From Oscillospiraceae bacterium (GTDB taxonomy: Bacteria > Bacillota > Clostridia > Oscillospirales > Oscillospiraceae): a stretch of DNA of 64,000 bases. The DNA is taken from the NCBI GenBank assembly GCA_015067615.1, contig SVMD01000007.1:1-64000 (forward strand), read 5' to 3'. Below are positions 26,775 to 37,155 of this stretch, one piece after another (position 1 is the stretch's first letter; every line of letters starts with the position of its first letter). The notes beneath the pieces are model-generated. The model ran no database searches. It was not told where the DNA came from and was given only the letters and a program-made list of their open reading frames with translations. Position numbers and translations under genes: made by a program.

Positions 26775-27989
26775 ATGAAGTTAATTGAAGGAGGAGTATG
26801 CGCCGCAAAGGGCTTTCGGGCAAACGGCGTACACTGCGGCATCCGTCACAACCGCACCAAGCGGGATCTGGCCCTGATCGTCAGTGATGTTCCCGCAGCA
26901 GCTGCGTCTGTTTATACCACCAACCTTGTCAAGGGCGCCCCCCTGACCGTTACCAGGGAGCATATCTCCGATGGCGTGGCCCAGGCCGTGATCTGCAACT
27001 CCGGCAACGCCAATACCTGCAACGCCAATGGCATTGAGATCGCCGAGGGCATGAGTGTTCTGGTGGAAAAAACCACAGGAATCCGGGCCCGGGACGTTGT
27101 GGTTGCATCCACCGGCGTTATCGGTCAGCCCCTGAGCCTGGAGCCCATTGAGAACGGCATGCCGGAGCTGGCGGCCGGACTCAGCGAAAAGGGAAGCGAA
27201 GCCGCTGCCGAGGCTATCATGACCACGGATACCGTGAAAAAGGAAGTGGCCGTGGAGTTTACCCTGGGCGGCAGGCTCTGCCGTATGGGCGGCATCGCCA
27301 AGGGCAGCGGCATGATCCATCCCAATATGGCCACCATGCTGGTGTTCATCACCACCGATGCTGCCATCTCCGCGGAAATGCTGCAGAAGGCACTTTCTTC
27401 CGATGTTCAGAAGACCTTTAATATGACATCCGTGGACGGCGACACCTCCACCAACGATATGGTCACCATTCTGGCCAACGGTCTGGCAGGAAATACGCCT
27501 GTTGTGGCTGAGGGCGAGGATTTTACCACCTTTATGCTGGCTCTGAACACCCTGACGGTACAGCTGTGCCGCCTCATCGCCGGTGACGGTGAGGGCGCGA
27601 CCAAGCTGCTGGAATGCACCGCAGTAGGTGCGGAAACCGAGGAGGCGGCCAAGATCTCCTGCAAGAGCGTCATCTGCTCCAGCCTGCTGAAGGCTGCCAT
27701 GTTTGGTGCCGATGCCAACTGGGGCCGGGTCCTGTGTGCCATCGGCTACAGCGGTGCCCAGGTGGATGTCAGCAAGATCGGCGTTTCCTTCAAGTCCTCC
27801 GCCGGATCCGTTGAGGTGTGCCGCAACGGCGCAGGTATCCCCTTCTCCGAGGAGGAGGCCAAGAAGGTGCTGACGGAGAAGGAAATCGAGATCGCCCTGA
27901 CCCTGGGCGACGGCCCTTACAGCGCCACGGCCTGGGGCTGCGACCTGACCTACGATTACGTGAAGATCAACGGAGATTACAGAACCTGA
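26775..27989 (+). CDS. argJ: Bifunctional ornithine acetyltransferase/N-acetylglutamate synthase
   Basis: 404 residues from ATG 26775, which has AGAGGG upstream; an in-frame extension to 26688 reads through the palindrome and is rejected. It recycles the acetyl group from acetylornithine to glutamate. KGSGMIHPNMATML contains the threonine at which the precursor cuts itself into alpha and beta chains. GADANWGRVLCAIGYSG is another signature. Its presence explains why no argE is needed; whether it also makes acetylglutamate from acetyl-CoA cannot be read from sequence. Confidence 0.97.
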   Translation: MKLIEGGVCAAKGFRANGVHCGIRHNRTKRDLALIVSDVPAAAASVYTTNLVKGAPLTVTREHISDGVAQAVICNSGNANTCNANGIEIAEGMSVLVEKTTGIRARDVVVASTGVIGQPLSLEPIENGMPELAAGLSEKGSEAAAEAIMTTDTVKKEVAVEFTLGGRLCRMGGIAKGSGMIHPNMATMLVFITTDAAISAEMLQKALSSDVQKTFNMTSVDGDTSTNDMVTILANGLAGNTPVVAEGEDFTTFMLALNTLTVQLCRLIAGDGEGATKLLECTAVGAETEEAAKISCKSVICSSLLKAAMFGADANWGRVLCAIGYSGAQVDVSKIGVSFKSSAGSVEVCRNGAGIPFSEEEAKKVLTEKEIEIALTLGDGPYSATAWGCDLTYDYVKINGDYRT

Positions 27990-28009
27990 TCATACCCAGA
28001 GGTAGACAT

Positions 28010-28873
28010 ATGGATATGGAATTTACAAACGTGGAGCGGGCGGAGGTACTGACTGCCGCGCTGCCCTACATTAAGAAATACAACGGCAAGATTGTGGTCA
28101 TCAAGTACGGCGGCAATGCCATGGTGAACCCCCAGCTGAAGCAGCAGGTCATGGAGGATATCACCCTGCTGTGGCTCATTGGCGTGAAGGTGGTGCTGGT
28201 CCATGGCGGCGGTCCTGAGATCAGCCAGACCATGGCAAAGCTGGGCAAGGAGGCCAAGTTTGTCAACGGCCTGCGGGTCACGGATAAGGAAACCGTGGAC
28301 ATCGTGCAGATGGTCCTGGCCGGCAAGATCAACAAGACCCTGGTGAATCTGATCCAGATGAAGGGCGGACACGCCATGGGCCTGTCCGGCATCGACGGCG
28401 GCATCATCGAGGCCACCATGAAGGATGAAAACCTTGGCTATGTGGGCGAGATCACCAAGATCCGCACCCAGCCTATTGAAGCCCTTCTGGAAAAGAATTA
28501 CATTCCGGTGATCTCCACCGTTGCCAGCGACCGCCAGGGCAATACCTACAATATCAACGGCGACACCGCCGCTGCCCGGATCGCCGGTGCTCTCCGGGCG
28601 GAGCGGCTGATCATGATGACCGATATTGCCGGTATTCTGATGGATAAGGACGATCCTTCCACCCTGATCCCCCATGTCACCGTGGAGGAGGCCCGGAAGC
28701 TCTATGATTCCGGCGTAATCTCCGGCGGTATGATTCCCAAGGTGGACTGCTGCATCGACGCCATCGAGCACGGAGTGGACAATGTGGTCATCATGGACGG
28801 CCGGATTCCCCACTCCATTCTGATGGAGCTGCTTACCGACGAGGGCGCCGGTACCATGGTCCTCCGTGGATGA
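28010..28873 (+). CDS. argB: Acetylglutamate kinase
   Basis: 287 residues from ATG 28010 (AGAGGT upstream; ATG 28016 is also possible). It phosphorylates N-acetylglutamate. VVIKYGGNAM near the N-terminus is the ATP/phosphate loop, VLVHGGGPEI the substrate loop and SGGMIPKV the C-terminal signature. It starts 20 bases after argJ. The N-terminal ~20-residue helix before the kinase core is the type found in arginine-inhibited forms. Confidence 0.97.
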   Translation: MDMEFTNVERAEVLTAALPYIKKYNGKIVVIKYGGNAMVNPQLKQQVMEDITLLWLIGVKVVLVHGGGPEISQTMAKLGKEAKFVNGLRVTDKETVDIVQMVLAGKINKTLVNLIQMKGGHAMGLSGIDGGIIEATMKDENLGYVGEITKIRTQPIEALLEKNYIPVISTVASDRQGNTYNINGDTAAARIAGALRAERLIMMTDIAGILMDKDDPSTLIPHVTVEEARKLYDSGVISGGMIPKVDCCIDAIEHGVDNVVIMDGRIPHSILMELLTDEGAGTMVLRG

Positions 28874-28943
28874 CAGCTTTTGACGCAAAACGAAGAAAAG
28901 GTAGGTGAGAAGCTTCCGGGGTGTTCTCCGGGCAGCGATCGCT

Positions 28944-30104
28944 ATGAGTATTACTTCCATTGATAAAGAATTTGTTTCCGGTACCTACGGCCGCTTTCCT
29001 GTGGAATTGGTATCCGGCAGCGGAAGCCTGCTGACCGGCTCCGACGGTAAGCAGTATATTGACCTGGGCTCCGGAATCGGTGTAACTGCCTTCGGCTTCA
29101 GGGATGAGGCCTGGATGGGCGCCGTTACGGCCCAGCTGGGAAAAGTGCAGCACACCTCCAATCTGTACTACACGGAACCCTGTGCCCTGCTGGCCAAGGC
29201 TCTGTGCGAAAAAACCGGCATGAAGAAGGTATTCTTCGGAAATTCCGGTGCGGAGGCCAACGAGTGTGCCATCAAGGTGGCAAGGAAGTATTCCGCGGAA
29301 AAGAAGGGCCCGGACTGCTATACCATCATTACGCTGCTCAACAGCTTCCATGGCCGGACGCTGACCACTCTGGCAGCCACGGGGCAGGACCATTTCCACG
29401 AGCTGTTCCAGCCCCTTACCCCCGGCTTCGTCCATGTACCCGCCAATGATATCGGCGCCCTGGAGCAGATGCTGGGCTCTGTAAAGGCTGCGGGTATCAT
29501 GCTCGAATGTGTCCAGGGCGAGGGCGGTGTGATGCCCCTAACCAAGGAATACGTTCAGGTGGCTGCCAGCCTGGCAGCCCAGCACGATATTCCCCTCATC
29601 ATCGACGAGGTGCAGACCGGCAACGGTCGAACCGGTAGTCTGTACGCCTATATGCAGTTCGGCATCCAGCCGGACATCGTGTCTACGGCCAAGGGCCTGG
29701 GCGGTGGCCTTCCCATCGGCGCCTGCCTGATGAGCGAAAAGGTCCAGTATGTGCTGGGGCCGGGAGATCACGGCTCCACCTACGGCGGAAATCCTGTCTG
29801 CTGCGCCGGTGCATTGTCCGTGATCAACCGGCTGGACGATGAATTCCTGGCACAGGTAAAGGCCAAGGGCGAGTATGTGTTCGACGCACTGAATGGTGCC
29901 GAGGGCGTGGAAGGTGTTTCCGGCATGGGCCTGATGATCGGCATTAAGACACGAAAGCCTGCAAGGGAAGTGGTGAATGCGTGCCTGGAAAAGGGCGTGC
30001 TGTGCCTGACCGCCAAGGACAAGGTCCGGCTGCTGCCTGCCCTGAATATTCCCATGGAGCAGCTGAGCGCTGCGGTGGAGATCATCCGGGAAGCCTGTAA
30101 ATAA
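28944..30104 (+). CDS. argD: Acetylornithine aminotransferase
   Basis: 386 residues. PLP enzyme making acetylornithine from the semialdehyde. [13 protein letters not shown] binds the cofactor phosphate, [13 protein letters not shown] holds the Asp contacting the ring, and [14 protein letters not shown] contains the PLP lysine. The start is ambiguous: ATG 28944 gives the expected N-terminus but lacks a clear binding site, while GTG 28905 behind GAAAAGG would add 13 residues. Confidence 0.96.
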   Translation: MSITSIDKEFVSGTYGRFPVELVSGSGSLLTGSDGKQYIDLGSGIGVTAFGFRDEAWMGAVTAQLGKVQHTSNLYYTEPCALLAKALCEKTGMKKVFFGNSGAEANECAIKVARKYSAEKKGPDCYTIITLLNSFHGRTLTTLAATGQDHFHELFQPLTPGFVHVPANDIGALEQMLGSVKAAGIMLECVQGEGGVMPLTKEYVQVAASLAAQHDIPLIIDEVQTGNGRTGSLYAYMQFGIQPDIVSTAKGLGGGLPIGACLMSEKVQYVLGPGDHGSTYGGNPVCCAGALSVINRLDDEFLAQVKAKGEYVFDALNGAEGVEGVSGMGLMIGIKTRKPAREVVNACLEKGVLCLTAKDKVRLLPALNIPMEQLSAAVEIIREACK

Positions 30105-30136
30105 ACCTGACCACATTGAAATTGGAGTTGGAAAAT

Positions 30137-31126
30137 ATGAATTTGAAAGGCAAAAGCTTCTTAAAGCTACTGGATCTGACACCTGAGGAAATCTCCGGCC
30201 TGCTGGAGCTGGCTGCTGACCTCAAGGCAAAGAAAAAGGCCGGAATTCCCCACCGTTACTGTGAGGGAAAGAATATTGCCCTGTTGTTTGAAAAGGACTC
30301 CACCCGGACCCGCTGCGCTTTTGAAGTGGCCGGTCACGATCTGGGCATGGGCGTTACCTACCTGGGCCCCACCGGTTCCCAGATGGGCAAGAAGGAGTCT
30401 ATCGCCGACACCGCCCGGGTCCTTGGCCGGATGTATGACGGCATCGAGTATCGGGGCTTCGGCCAGGAGATCGTGGAAGATCTGGCAAAGTATGCAGGGG
30501 TTCCGGTCTGGAATGGACTGACCAATGAATTCCATCCCACCCAGATCCTGGCAGACTTCCTGACCATTCAGGAGCACTGCGGCGGCCTGAAGGGGAAAAA
30601 GCTGGTTTACTGCGGCGATGCCCGGTTCAACATGGGCAACTCCCTGATGGTGGGCTGCGCCAAGATGGGCATGCATTTTGTTGCCTGCGCGCCGAAGGAA
30701 TATTTCCCCGCCCGGGAGCTGATCGATGCCTGTCAGGCTGTGGCAGGGGAGACCGGCGCTACGCTGGAATTCATCTCCGATCCTATGGAAGCTACGAAGA
30801 ACGCCGATGTGATCTACACCGATGTGTGGGTGTCCATGGGCGAGCCGGACGGCGTCTGGGCGGAGCGGATCAACGCACTGAAACCCTACCAGGTGACCAT
30901 GGCCATGATGGAGAATGCAGGGGAGCAGTGTAAGTTCATGCACTGTCTGCCTGCGTTCCATGACCTGAACACCGTCATCGGCAAGCAGATCCATGAGAAA
31001 TTCGGCCTGACTGCCATGGAGGTCACGGATGAGGTTTTTGAAAGCTCCCGGTCCATTGTCTTTGATGAGGCAGAGAATCGGATGCATACCATCAAGGCCG
31101 TTATGGCTGCAACAATGAACGTATAA
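30137..31126 (+). CDS. argF: Ornithine carbamoyltransferase
   Basis: 329 residues from ATG 30137 behind TTGGAG. It makes citrulline from ornithine and carbamoyl phosphate. STRTR and HPTQ (carbamoyl phosphate binding), KFMHCLPAF (the catalytic Cys loop) and SMGEP (ornithine SMG loop) are all present. Last gene of the arginine cluster. A catabolic role is unlikely since no arcA or arcC is nearby. Confidence 0.97.
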   Translation: MNLKGKSFLKLLDLTPEEISGLLELAADLKAKKKAGIPHRYCEGKNIALLFEKDSTRTRCAFEVAGHDLGMGVTYLGPTGSQMGKKESIADTARVLGRMYDGIEYRGFGQEIVEDLAKYAGVPVWNGLTNEFHPTQILADFLTIQEHCGGLKGKKLVYCGDARFNMGNSLMVGCAKMGMHFVACAPKEYFPARELIDACQAVAGETGATLEFISDPMEATKNADVIYTDVWVSMGEPDGVWAERINALKPYQVTMAMMENAGEQCKFMHCLPAFHDLNTVIGKQIHEKFGLTAMEVTDEVFESSRSIVFDEAENRMHTIKAVMAATMNV

Positions 31127-31151
31127 TTAACCGTATTTACAGAATAAATAT

Positions 31152-31188
31152 AAACAGACTGCTCGTGTGCCGGGCAGTCTGTTTTTTT
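31152..31188 (+). terminator. Terminator of the arginine cluster
   Basis: AAACAGACTGC pairs with GCAGTCTGTTT and is followed by more T residues. The gap 31189-31459 beyond it is AT-rich and holds only the promoter of the next operon. Confidence 0.93.
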
Positions 31189-31372
31189 CATGAAAGCAGC
31201 GTGAAACGATATTTGATGGATAAAAATGGAAAATCGAAGGTGATAATGGATAAAATCTGAAGAAAATTACATTTCACAAGAGTCTCATAATTGATTAAAC
31301 CGATGATAATGGGCGAAATAACCATAAATGAATCAGCCTATATGTAATATCCATAGAAAATACAATCGACGA

Positions 31373-31401
31373 TTGACCTTAATCGGTATTTATGGTATGA
31401 T
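31373..31401 (+). promoter_or_regulatory. Promoter of the peptide importer operon
   Basis: TTGACC and TATGAT are separated by 17 bases, about 59 bases before the ATG at 31460. Confidence 0.8.
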
Positions 31402-31459
31402 TATGCCATCCATAAACAGAATATCACCTGTTTGGGAATAATGAAAAAGGAGCTTGATT

Positions 31460-33136
31460 ATGAAGAAAGCACTGAGCCTCATTCTGGTTCTGGTTATGCT
31501 GCTGACCCTGGCCGCCTGCGGCGGTGAGTCCGGCAACGACGAGACCAAGGGTGCTGAAGGCAACGAATCTGCCGTTCAGTACTACAACACCTACATGACC
31601 GCTGATCCCACCTCTATGGACATCTCCCGTATCTCCGACTCCTACTCCTCCGGCATTGTCAACAATGTCATGGAGTCCATCGTGCGTATGGGCGAAGTCG
31701 ACGGCAACTACAAGATCATCCCCGGCGACGCTGAGTCCTGGGAGTCCAACGCTGAGGGTACCGTGTGGACCTTCCATCTGGGCAACAACACCTGGTCCGA
31801 CGGCCAGCCTGTCACCGCTCAGGACTATGTCTACTCCCTGCAGCGCTCCGCTGACCCCGCTACCGGCTGCCCCAACGAGTATTTCCTGCTGCCCGTGGCT
31901 GGCTATCAGGAAGTCCGTGACGGCGCTTCCCTGGATACCCTGGGCGTCAAGGCTCTGGACGAGAAGACCCTGGAGGTCACTCTGAGCTACCCCGTGCCCT
32001 CCTTCCTGGAGATGTGCTGCGGCACCGTTTACTATCCCCAGCGTCAGGACATCGTTGAGCAGTACGGCGAGCAGTACGGCTCCGAGCCCGAGTACTGCGT
32101 CTTCAACGGTGCTTACACCATGGAGTCCTGGACTCACAACTCCTCCATCATCCTGAAGAAGCGCGAAGGCTACTGGAACGCCGCTGATGTCCAGATCGAG
32201 AACGTCACTGTTCACATCCTGGGCGACTCCTCCACCTCCTACACCATGTACGAGGCCGGCCAGCTGGATTACGTTGGCACCTCCGCTGCTGAGTGGGTCC
32301 AGAAGTTCCTGGCCCGCGAGGACACCGACTACGTCAAGACCTACTCCGCTTCCGTCAACTACGCATTCTACAACACCAAGGACGCTCTGTTCCAGAACGC
32401 CAACATCCGCCGCGCTTTCAACATGGCTGTTGACCGTGCCGACCTGAACGAGGTCACCTTCGGCGGCCGTTCCAACCCCGCTACCGGCTGGGTCACCGGC
32501 GCTATGGCTGTCGGCTCCACCAACTACCGTGAGTACGCAGGCGACATGATCCAGGCTATGTACGATGATGCCGCTGCCAACAACATGACCGCTAAGGACT
32601 ACCTGCTGAAGGGCATGGAAGAGCTGGGCCTGGGCAATGACCCCCTGACTCTGGACATCACCTTCTCCCTGGCCGGCACCGACGAGTGGTTCCGTACCTA
32701 CGGCGAGTACCTGCAGCAGACCTATAACACCGCTCTGGGCATCGATCTGAAGATCAGCTTCTCCGAGTGGGGCATCTTCTCCTCCAACCTGAACACCGGT
32801 AACTACCAGATCGGCTACATGGGCTGGGGCGCTTACTACAACGATCCTTACGACGTTCTGTCCCTGTTCATGTCCACCAACGACGCCATCCAGACCGGCT
32901 GGGTCAACGAAGAGTTCGACAAGCTGGTTCTCGAGGCTCAGTCCGAGATGGACGAGGCTAAGCGTCTGGAGCTGTACAAGCAGGCTGAAGAGATCCTGCT
33001 GCTGGAAGAGTACGTTGTCAACCCCATCCTGTTCCCCTCCTCCAACAGCTTCTACAAGAACTTCGTTCAGGGCTACGCCACTCTGGCCTTCTCCTCCGGC
33101 GGTTATCAGGGCATGACCACCGGCGGCCGTCAGTAA
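31460..33136 (+). CDS. Oligopeptide ABC transporter substrate-binding lipoprotein (OppA type)
   Basis: 558 residues, family 5 solute-binding protein. The signal peptide ends in the lipobox LAAC, so it is anchored to the outer membrane face. Typical features are DPTSMDISRISDSYS early, WTFHLGNNTWSDGQPVTAQDYVYS as the family 5 signature, and a long C-terminal lobe. It binds peptides and feeds the permeases downstream. ATG 31460 follows AAGGAG; the TTG six bases earlier is rejected. Codon use is strongly biased. Nickel or sugar ligands occur in the family, but an Opp/Dpp-type four-gene set follows. Confidence 0.93.
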   Translation: MKKALSLILVLVMLLTLAACGGESGNDETKGAEGNESAVQYYNTYMTADPTSMDISRISDSYSSGIVNNVMESIVRMGEVDGNYKIIPGDAESWESNAEGTVWTFHLGNNTWSDGQPVTAQDYVYSLQRSADPATGCPNEYFLLPVAGYQEVRDGASLDTLGVKALDEKTLEVTLSYPVPSFLEMCCGTVYYPQRQDIVEQYGEQYGSEPEYCVFNGAYTMESWTHNSSIILKKREGYWNAADVQIENVTVHILGDSSTSYTMYEAGQLDYVGTSAAEWVQKFLAREDTDYVKTYSASVNYAFYNTKDALFQNANIRRAFNMAVDRADLNEVTFGGRSNPATGWVTGAMAVGSTNYREYAGDMIQAMYDDAAANNMTAKDYLLKGMEELGLGNDPLTLDITFSLAGTDEWFRTYGEYLQQTYNTALGIDLKISFSEWGIFSSNLNTGNYQIGYMGWGAYYNDPYDVLSLFMSTNDAIQTGWVNEEFDKLVLEAQSEMDEAKRLELYKQAEEILLLEEYVVNPILFPSSNSFYKNFVQGYATLAFSSGGYQGMTTGGRQ

Positions 33137-33174
33137 TCTGAATATTTCTTAGCTTAGTTACGGTTTATCCTATG

Positions 33175-33201
33175 GAAAGGCGCAGCCCAGCTGCGCCTTT
33201 C
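33175..33201 (+). terminator. Intercistronic hairpin after the peptide-binding protein
   Basis: GAAAGGCGCAG pairs perfectly with CTGCGCCTTTC around CCCAG, then CTTCATAAAC. It probably limits read-through into the permease genes so the binding protein is made in excess. Its arms can also pair with the next hairpin. Confidence 0.65.
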
Positions 33202-33219
33202 TTCATAAACACACATTAA

Positions 33220-33235
33220 GAAAGGAGCGCCTTTC
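33220..33235 (+). promoter_or_regulatory. Hairpin enclosing the ribosome binding site of the first permease
   Basis: GAAAGG-AGCG-CCTTTC ends one base before the ATG at 33236 and takes in the AAAGGAG site, so it would hide it. The left arm at 33175-33183 (GAAAGGCGC) could instead pair with GCGCCTTTC at 33227-33235 and open the site. Confidence 0.5.
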
Positions 33236-34174
33236 ATGGTAAAGTACATCCTGAAACGTACAGCCTGGGCATTTGTGACTCTGCTGGCTGTCGTTACCGT
33301 GACATTTTTCCTGATGCGCAGCATTCCCGGCGATCCTCTGGCCGGTATGGCCCGGGCACTGCCCGAGGAGACCAGAAATGCCTTCATGGCAAAGTACGGC
33401 CTGGATAAGCCCCTGTTCGATCAGTACATCATCTACATGAAGGGTCTTCTGACCGAGTTCGACCTGGGCGAATCCCTGCGTTATGCCGGTCGTCCCGTTC
33501 TGAAGACCATCACCGAGACCTCCCCCGTTTCCGGCTCCTTTGGTATTCCCGCTCTGATTATCGGTACCCTGACAGGTATCATCCTCGGCATTGTTGCCGC
33601 ACTGAAGAAGAATAAGTGGCCTGACTATGTGGTCATGTTCCTGGCCATCCTGGGCACCACCCTGCCTGTCTTCGTGCTGATCTCCATTTCCCAGTGGATC
33701 TTCGGCGTGAAGCTGAACGGTTTGCTGCCTCCCTCCGGCTGGGGCACCCCCAAGCACATGATCCTCCCCATTGCGGTTTCTGCATTTGGCTCTGTTGCCA
33801 CCTATGCCCGTTATGTGAAGGCATCCATGCTGGATACCCTGGACCAGGACTATGTCCTGACCGCCAAGGCCAAGGGCCTGAGCCAGTTCCAGATCATCAC
33901 CCGCCACGTTCTGCGCAACTCCCTGATGCCCGCCATCACCATCTTCGCAGGCAGCGTGGTCGGCGTTTTCACCGGCGCATTCGTTACTGAGAGAATGTTC
34001 GCCATTCCCGGTATCGGCTTCTACTACATCAGCTCCATCAATAACTACGACTACACCATGATCCTGGGCACCACCGTGTTCTACGCCGTGCTGTTCGTGG
34101 TGATGCAGCTGATCCTGGATATCGTCTATACGCTGATCGACCCCAGAATCCGTGTCGGCGGCGGAAAGAAGTAA
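33236..34174 (+). CDS. Peptide ABC transporter permease (OppB/DppB type)
   Basis: 312 residues, six membrane helices. The N-terminus YILKRTAWAFVTLLAVVTVTFF is the standard OppB first helix, and the EAA loop LTAKAKGLSQFQIITRHVLRNS lies near residue 215. It pairs with the OppC-type permease encoded 13 bases downstream. Confidence 0.94.
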   Translation: MVKYILKRTAWAFVTLLAVVTVTFFLMRSIPGDPLAGMARALPEETRNAFMAKYGLDKPLFDQYIIYMKGLLTEFDLGESLRYAGRPVLKTITETSPVSGSFGIPALIIGTLTGIILGIVAALKKNKWPDYVVMFLAILGTTLPVFVLISISQWIFGVKLNGLLPPSGWGTPKHMILPIAVSAFGSVATYARYVKASMLDTLDQDYVLTAKAKGLSQFQIITRHVLRNSLMPAITIFAGSVVGVFTGAFVTERMFAIPGIGFYYISSINNYDYTMILGTTVFYAVLFVVMQLILDIVYTLIDPRIRVGGGKK

Positions 34175-34187
34175 GGAGGAGCGGAAT

Positions 34188-35114
34188 ATGGAAAACATCG
34201 CAAAAGAGAAATTCCAAATCATCGGCACCGAAGACGATGCCGCTGATCTGCTGGCCCGGCCTCCCATTAACTTCTGGAAGGATGCCTGGCGCCGTTTTAA
34301 GATGAACAAGATCGCAGTTGTGGCACTGATCCTGCTGTGCGTCCTGATCGTCATGTGCGTGTTTGCGCCTATGGTCAGCAAGTACGATTTCGAAGTCATG
34401 TCCGATGCTCGTAACGCGGACCCCTCCGCTGAACACTGGTTCGGTACCGATAAGCTGGGCCGTGATATGTGGACCCGTGTGTGGGTCGGCGGCCGTGTCT
34501 CCATCATCATCGGTCTTACCGGTGCTCTGATCTCCATGACCCTGGGCTGTATCTACGGCGGTATCGCTGCCTACTTCGGCGGCATGGTGGATAACATCAT
34601 GATGCGTATCGTGGAGGTCCTGATCTCCGTGCCCTACCTGATCGTGGTTATTCTGATGAGTGTTATCTTTGAGGAATACGACATCCCGCAGCTGGTAACG
34701 CTGCTGCTGGCCATGTGTATCACCGGCTGGTGCGGCACCGCACGATTCGTCCGTTCCGAGATGCTGCGCATCAAGTCCGAGGAGTTCACCCTGGCAGCAC
34801 AGCTGCTGGGCGTCAGCCCCTGGAAGATCGTCATCCGTCACTTCATCCCCAACACCATCAGCATCATCATCGTCAATATCACCTTCTCCATCCCCAGCTA
34901 CATCTTCTCTGAGGCATTCCTGAGCTATCTGGGTCTGGGCATTGAGCCCCCCGGAACCTCCTGGGGCGCACTGGCTTCCGCTGCGCAGTCTCAGTTCACC
35001 TTCTATCCCTACCTGCTGTTCTGGCCCGTTCTGATGATCGCCCTGACCATGCTGTGCTTCACCCTGATCGGTGAGGGCATGCGGGACGCTCTGGATCCCA
35101 AGGCCAGAAAGTAA
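34188..35114 (+). CDS. Peptide ABC transporter permease (OppC/DppC type)
   Basis: 308 residues from ATG 34188 behind AAGGAGGAG. A cytoplasmic N-terminal tail (~40 residues) precedes the helices; HWFGTDKLGRDMWTRVWVGGRVS is the OppC signature and LAAQLLGVSPWKIVIRHFIPN the EAA loop. Partner of the preceding permease. Confidence 0.94.
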   Translation: MENIAKEKFQIIGTEDDAADLLARPPINFWKDAWRRFKMNKIAVVALILLCVLIVMCVFAPMVSKYDFEVMSDARNADPSAEHWFGTDKLGRDMWTRVWVGGRVSIIIGLTGALISMTLGCIYGGIAAYFGGMVDNIMMRIVEVLISVPYLIVVILMSVIFEEYDIPQLVTLLLAMCITGWCGTARFVRSEMLRIKSEEFTLAAQLLGVSPWKIVIRHFIPNTISIIIVNITFSIPSYIFSEAFLSYLGLGIEPPGTSWGALASAAQSQFTFYPYLLFWPVLMIALTMLCFTLIGEGMRDALDPKARK

Positions 35115-35129
35115 TCGGAGGTAACGACT

Positions 35130-36155
35130 ATGGAAAACAAAGAAAAAATCCTTGAGGTGGAAAACCTGGGTGTTTCCTTCCATACCTACGCCGGTGAAGT
35201 CAAGGCCGTCCGCGGCGTCAGCTTCCATGTGAACCGGGGCGAGACCCTGGCCTTCGTTGGTGAGTCCGGCTGCGGCAAGACCGCCACTGCAAAGGCCATC
35301 ATGCGTCTGTGGAATCCTCCCTTCGTGGAGATCAAGAGCGACTCCTCCATGAAGTACAACGGCGAAGAGATCATGGACATGGACAACAAGCAGCTGCAGA
35401 GCCTTCGCGGCAACAAGATCTCCATGATCTTCCAGGACCCCATGACCTCCCTGAACCCCACCATGACCGTGGGCAAGCAGATCATGGAAGGTCTGATCCT
35501 GCACCAGGGCATGGACAAGAAGCAGGCCCGGGAAGCAGCCCTGGAAATGCTGAAGATGGTCAAAATCCCCGCCCCCGAAAAGAACATCGACTCCTATCCC
35601 CACCAGCTCTCCGGCGGTATGCGCCAGCGTGTTATGATCGCCATGGCCCTGGCCAACAAGCCCTCCATCCTCATCGCTGACGAGCCCACCACTGCTCTGG
35701 ACGTGACCATTCAGGCCCAGATCCTGGACCTGCTCCAGGGCCTGAAGGACGAGATGGATACCGCCATCATTCTGGTTACCCATGACCTGGGTGTTATCGC
35801 CAACTTCGCCGACCGTGTCCAGGTCATGTACGCCGGACAGGTCGTGGAGCGGGGCACCACCGAGGAGATCTTCAAGGAAGCCAAGCACCCCTACACCTGG
35901 GCACTGCTGAGCTCCGTTCCCGCTCTGGCTACCGAAAACAAGCAGGAGCTGTACGCCCTGAAGGGTACACCTCCGGACCTGCTGCTGCCCCTGGAGCGCT
36001 GCCCCTTCGCCGCCCGCTGCGAGTACTGCATGGGCATCTGCCGTGAGAAGAATCCCGCGGAGGTTTCCCTGGGCGAGACCCACAGTGTTGCCTGCTGGCT
36101 GCAGCATCCCGATGCTCCCGAGGTACAGTCTTTCTACGACAGGAGGAAGAAGTAA
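35130..36155 (+). CDS. Peptide ABC transporter ATPase (OppD type)
   Basis: 341 residues. Walker [10 protein letters not shown], signature LSGGMRQR, Walker [13 protein letters not shown] and switch HD (VTHDLGV) are all intact. The C-terminal oligopeptide extension has Cys residues ([14 protein letters not shown]), which in this family can hold an Fe-S cluster. A GGAGG site precedes the ATG. Confidence 0.95.
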   Translation: MENKEKILEVENLGVSFHTYAGEVKAVRGVSFHVNRGETLAFVGESGCGKTATAKAIMRLWNPPFVEIKSDSSMKYNGEEIMDMDNKQLQSLRGNKISMIFQDPMTSLNPTMTVGKQIMEGLILHQGMDKKQAREAALEMLKMVKIPAPEKNIDSYPHQLSGGMRQRVMIAMALANKPSILIADEPTTALDVTIQAQILDLLQGLKDEMDTAIILVTHDLGVIANFADRVQVMYAGQVVERGTTEEIFKEAKHPYTWALLSSVPALATENKQELYALKGTPPDLLLPLERCPFAARCEYCMGICREKNPAEVSLGETHSVACWLQHPDAPEVQSFYDRRKK

Positions 36156-37111
36156 TGGCAGAGTATTTGGTTGAAGCAAAAAATCTTTGCAAGTATTTTA
36201 AAGTTGACCGCAAGCGTATGCTGAAGGCCGTTGACAACGTGTCCCTGGGCATCCGCAAGGGCGAGACTCTGGGCCTCGTTGGTGAGTCCGGCTGCGGCAA
36301 GACCACCTGCGGCCGTACCCTGCTGCACCTGTATGAGGCAACCTCCGGCGAGATCTACTTCGACGGCAAGGATGTGTCCAAGCTCTCCGGCAAGGACAAT
36401 ATGGACTTCAAGCATCGTGCCCAGATGATCTTCCAGGATCCCTATTCCTCTCTGGATCCCAGAATGACCATCGGCGAGATCATCGCTGAGGGCATGGATG
36501 TCCATGTAAAGCTCACCGGCCAGGAGCGTCAGCAGCGCATTGTGGAGCTCCTGGCAGCCGTCGGTCTGACCGAGCAGTTCGCCGGCCGTTTCGCTCACGA
36601 GCTCTCCGGCGGCCAGCGCCAGCGTGTGGGTATTGCCCGTGCCCTGGCTGTGGACCCCGATTTCATCGTCTGTGACGAGCCCATCTCCGCTCTGGACGTG
36701 TCCATTCAGGCCCAGATCGTGAACCTGCTGATCAAGCTGCAGCGGGAGCGGGGCCTGACCTACCTGTTCATCTCCCATGACCTGAGCATGGTCAAGCACA
36801 TCTCCGACCGGGTTGGTGTCATGTACCTGGGCTCTCTGGTGGAGCTGGCTTCCTCCGAAGTGATCTTCAAGAACGCCAAGCACCCCTACACCCAGGCCCT
36901 GATGGCCGCCATCCCCGAGGTGGACTTCGACGGTGACGGTAAGAAGAAGATCGAGCGTCTGGAGGGCGAAGTGCCCAGCCCCATCAATCCGCCTCCCGGC
37001 TGCCGTTTCGCCGCCCGCTGCAAGTACGCAACGGATATCTGCCGTCAGCAGCAGCCCCAGCTGGTTGAGCTGGAGCCCGACCACTTTGTGGCTTGCCATC
37101 ATTGCAAGTAA
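36155..37111 (+). CDS. Peptide ABC transporter ATPase (OppF type)
   Basis: 318 residues. Walker [10 protein letters not shown], signature LSGGQRQR and Walker [13 protein letters not shown]; the C-terminal Cys motif is [14 protein letters not shown]. The start overlaps the previous stop by one base (TAATG), so the two ATPases are coupled for equal synthesis. Last gene of the importer. Confidence 0.95.
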   Translation: MAEYLVEAKNLCKYFKVDRKRMLKAVDNVSLGIRKGETLGLVGESGCGKTTCGRTLLHLYEATSGEIYFDGKDVSKLSGKDNMDFKHRAQMIFQDPYSSLDPRMTIGEIIAEGMDVHVKLTGQERQQRIVELLAAVGLTEQFAGRFAHELSGGQRQRVGIARALAVDPDFIVCDEPISALDVSIQAQIVNLLIKLQRERGLTYLFISHDLSMVKHISDRVGVMYLGSLVELASSEVIFKNAKHPYTQALMAAIPEVDFDGDGKKKIERLEGEVPSPINPPPGCRFAARCKYATDICRQQQPQLVELEPDHFVACHHCK

Positions 37112-37155
37112 AAAAGTTAGATCCGTAATCATCTTTTTAGATAGGAGATAACCAT

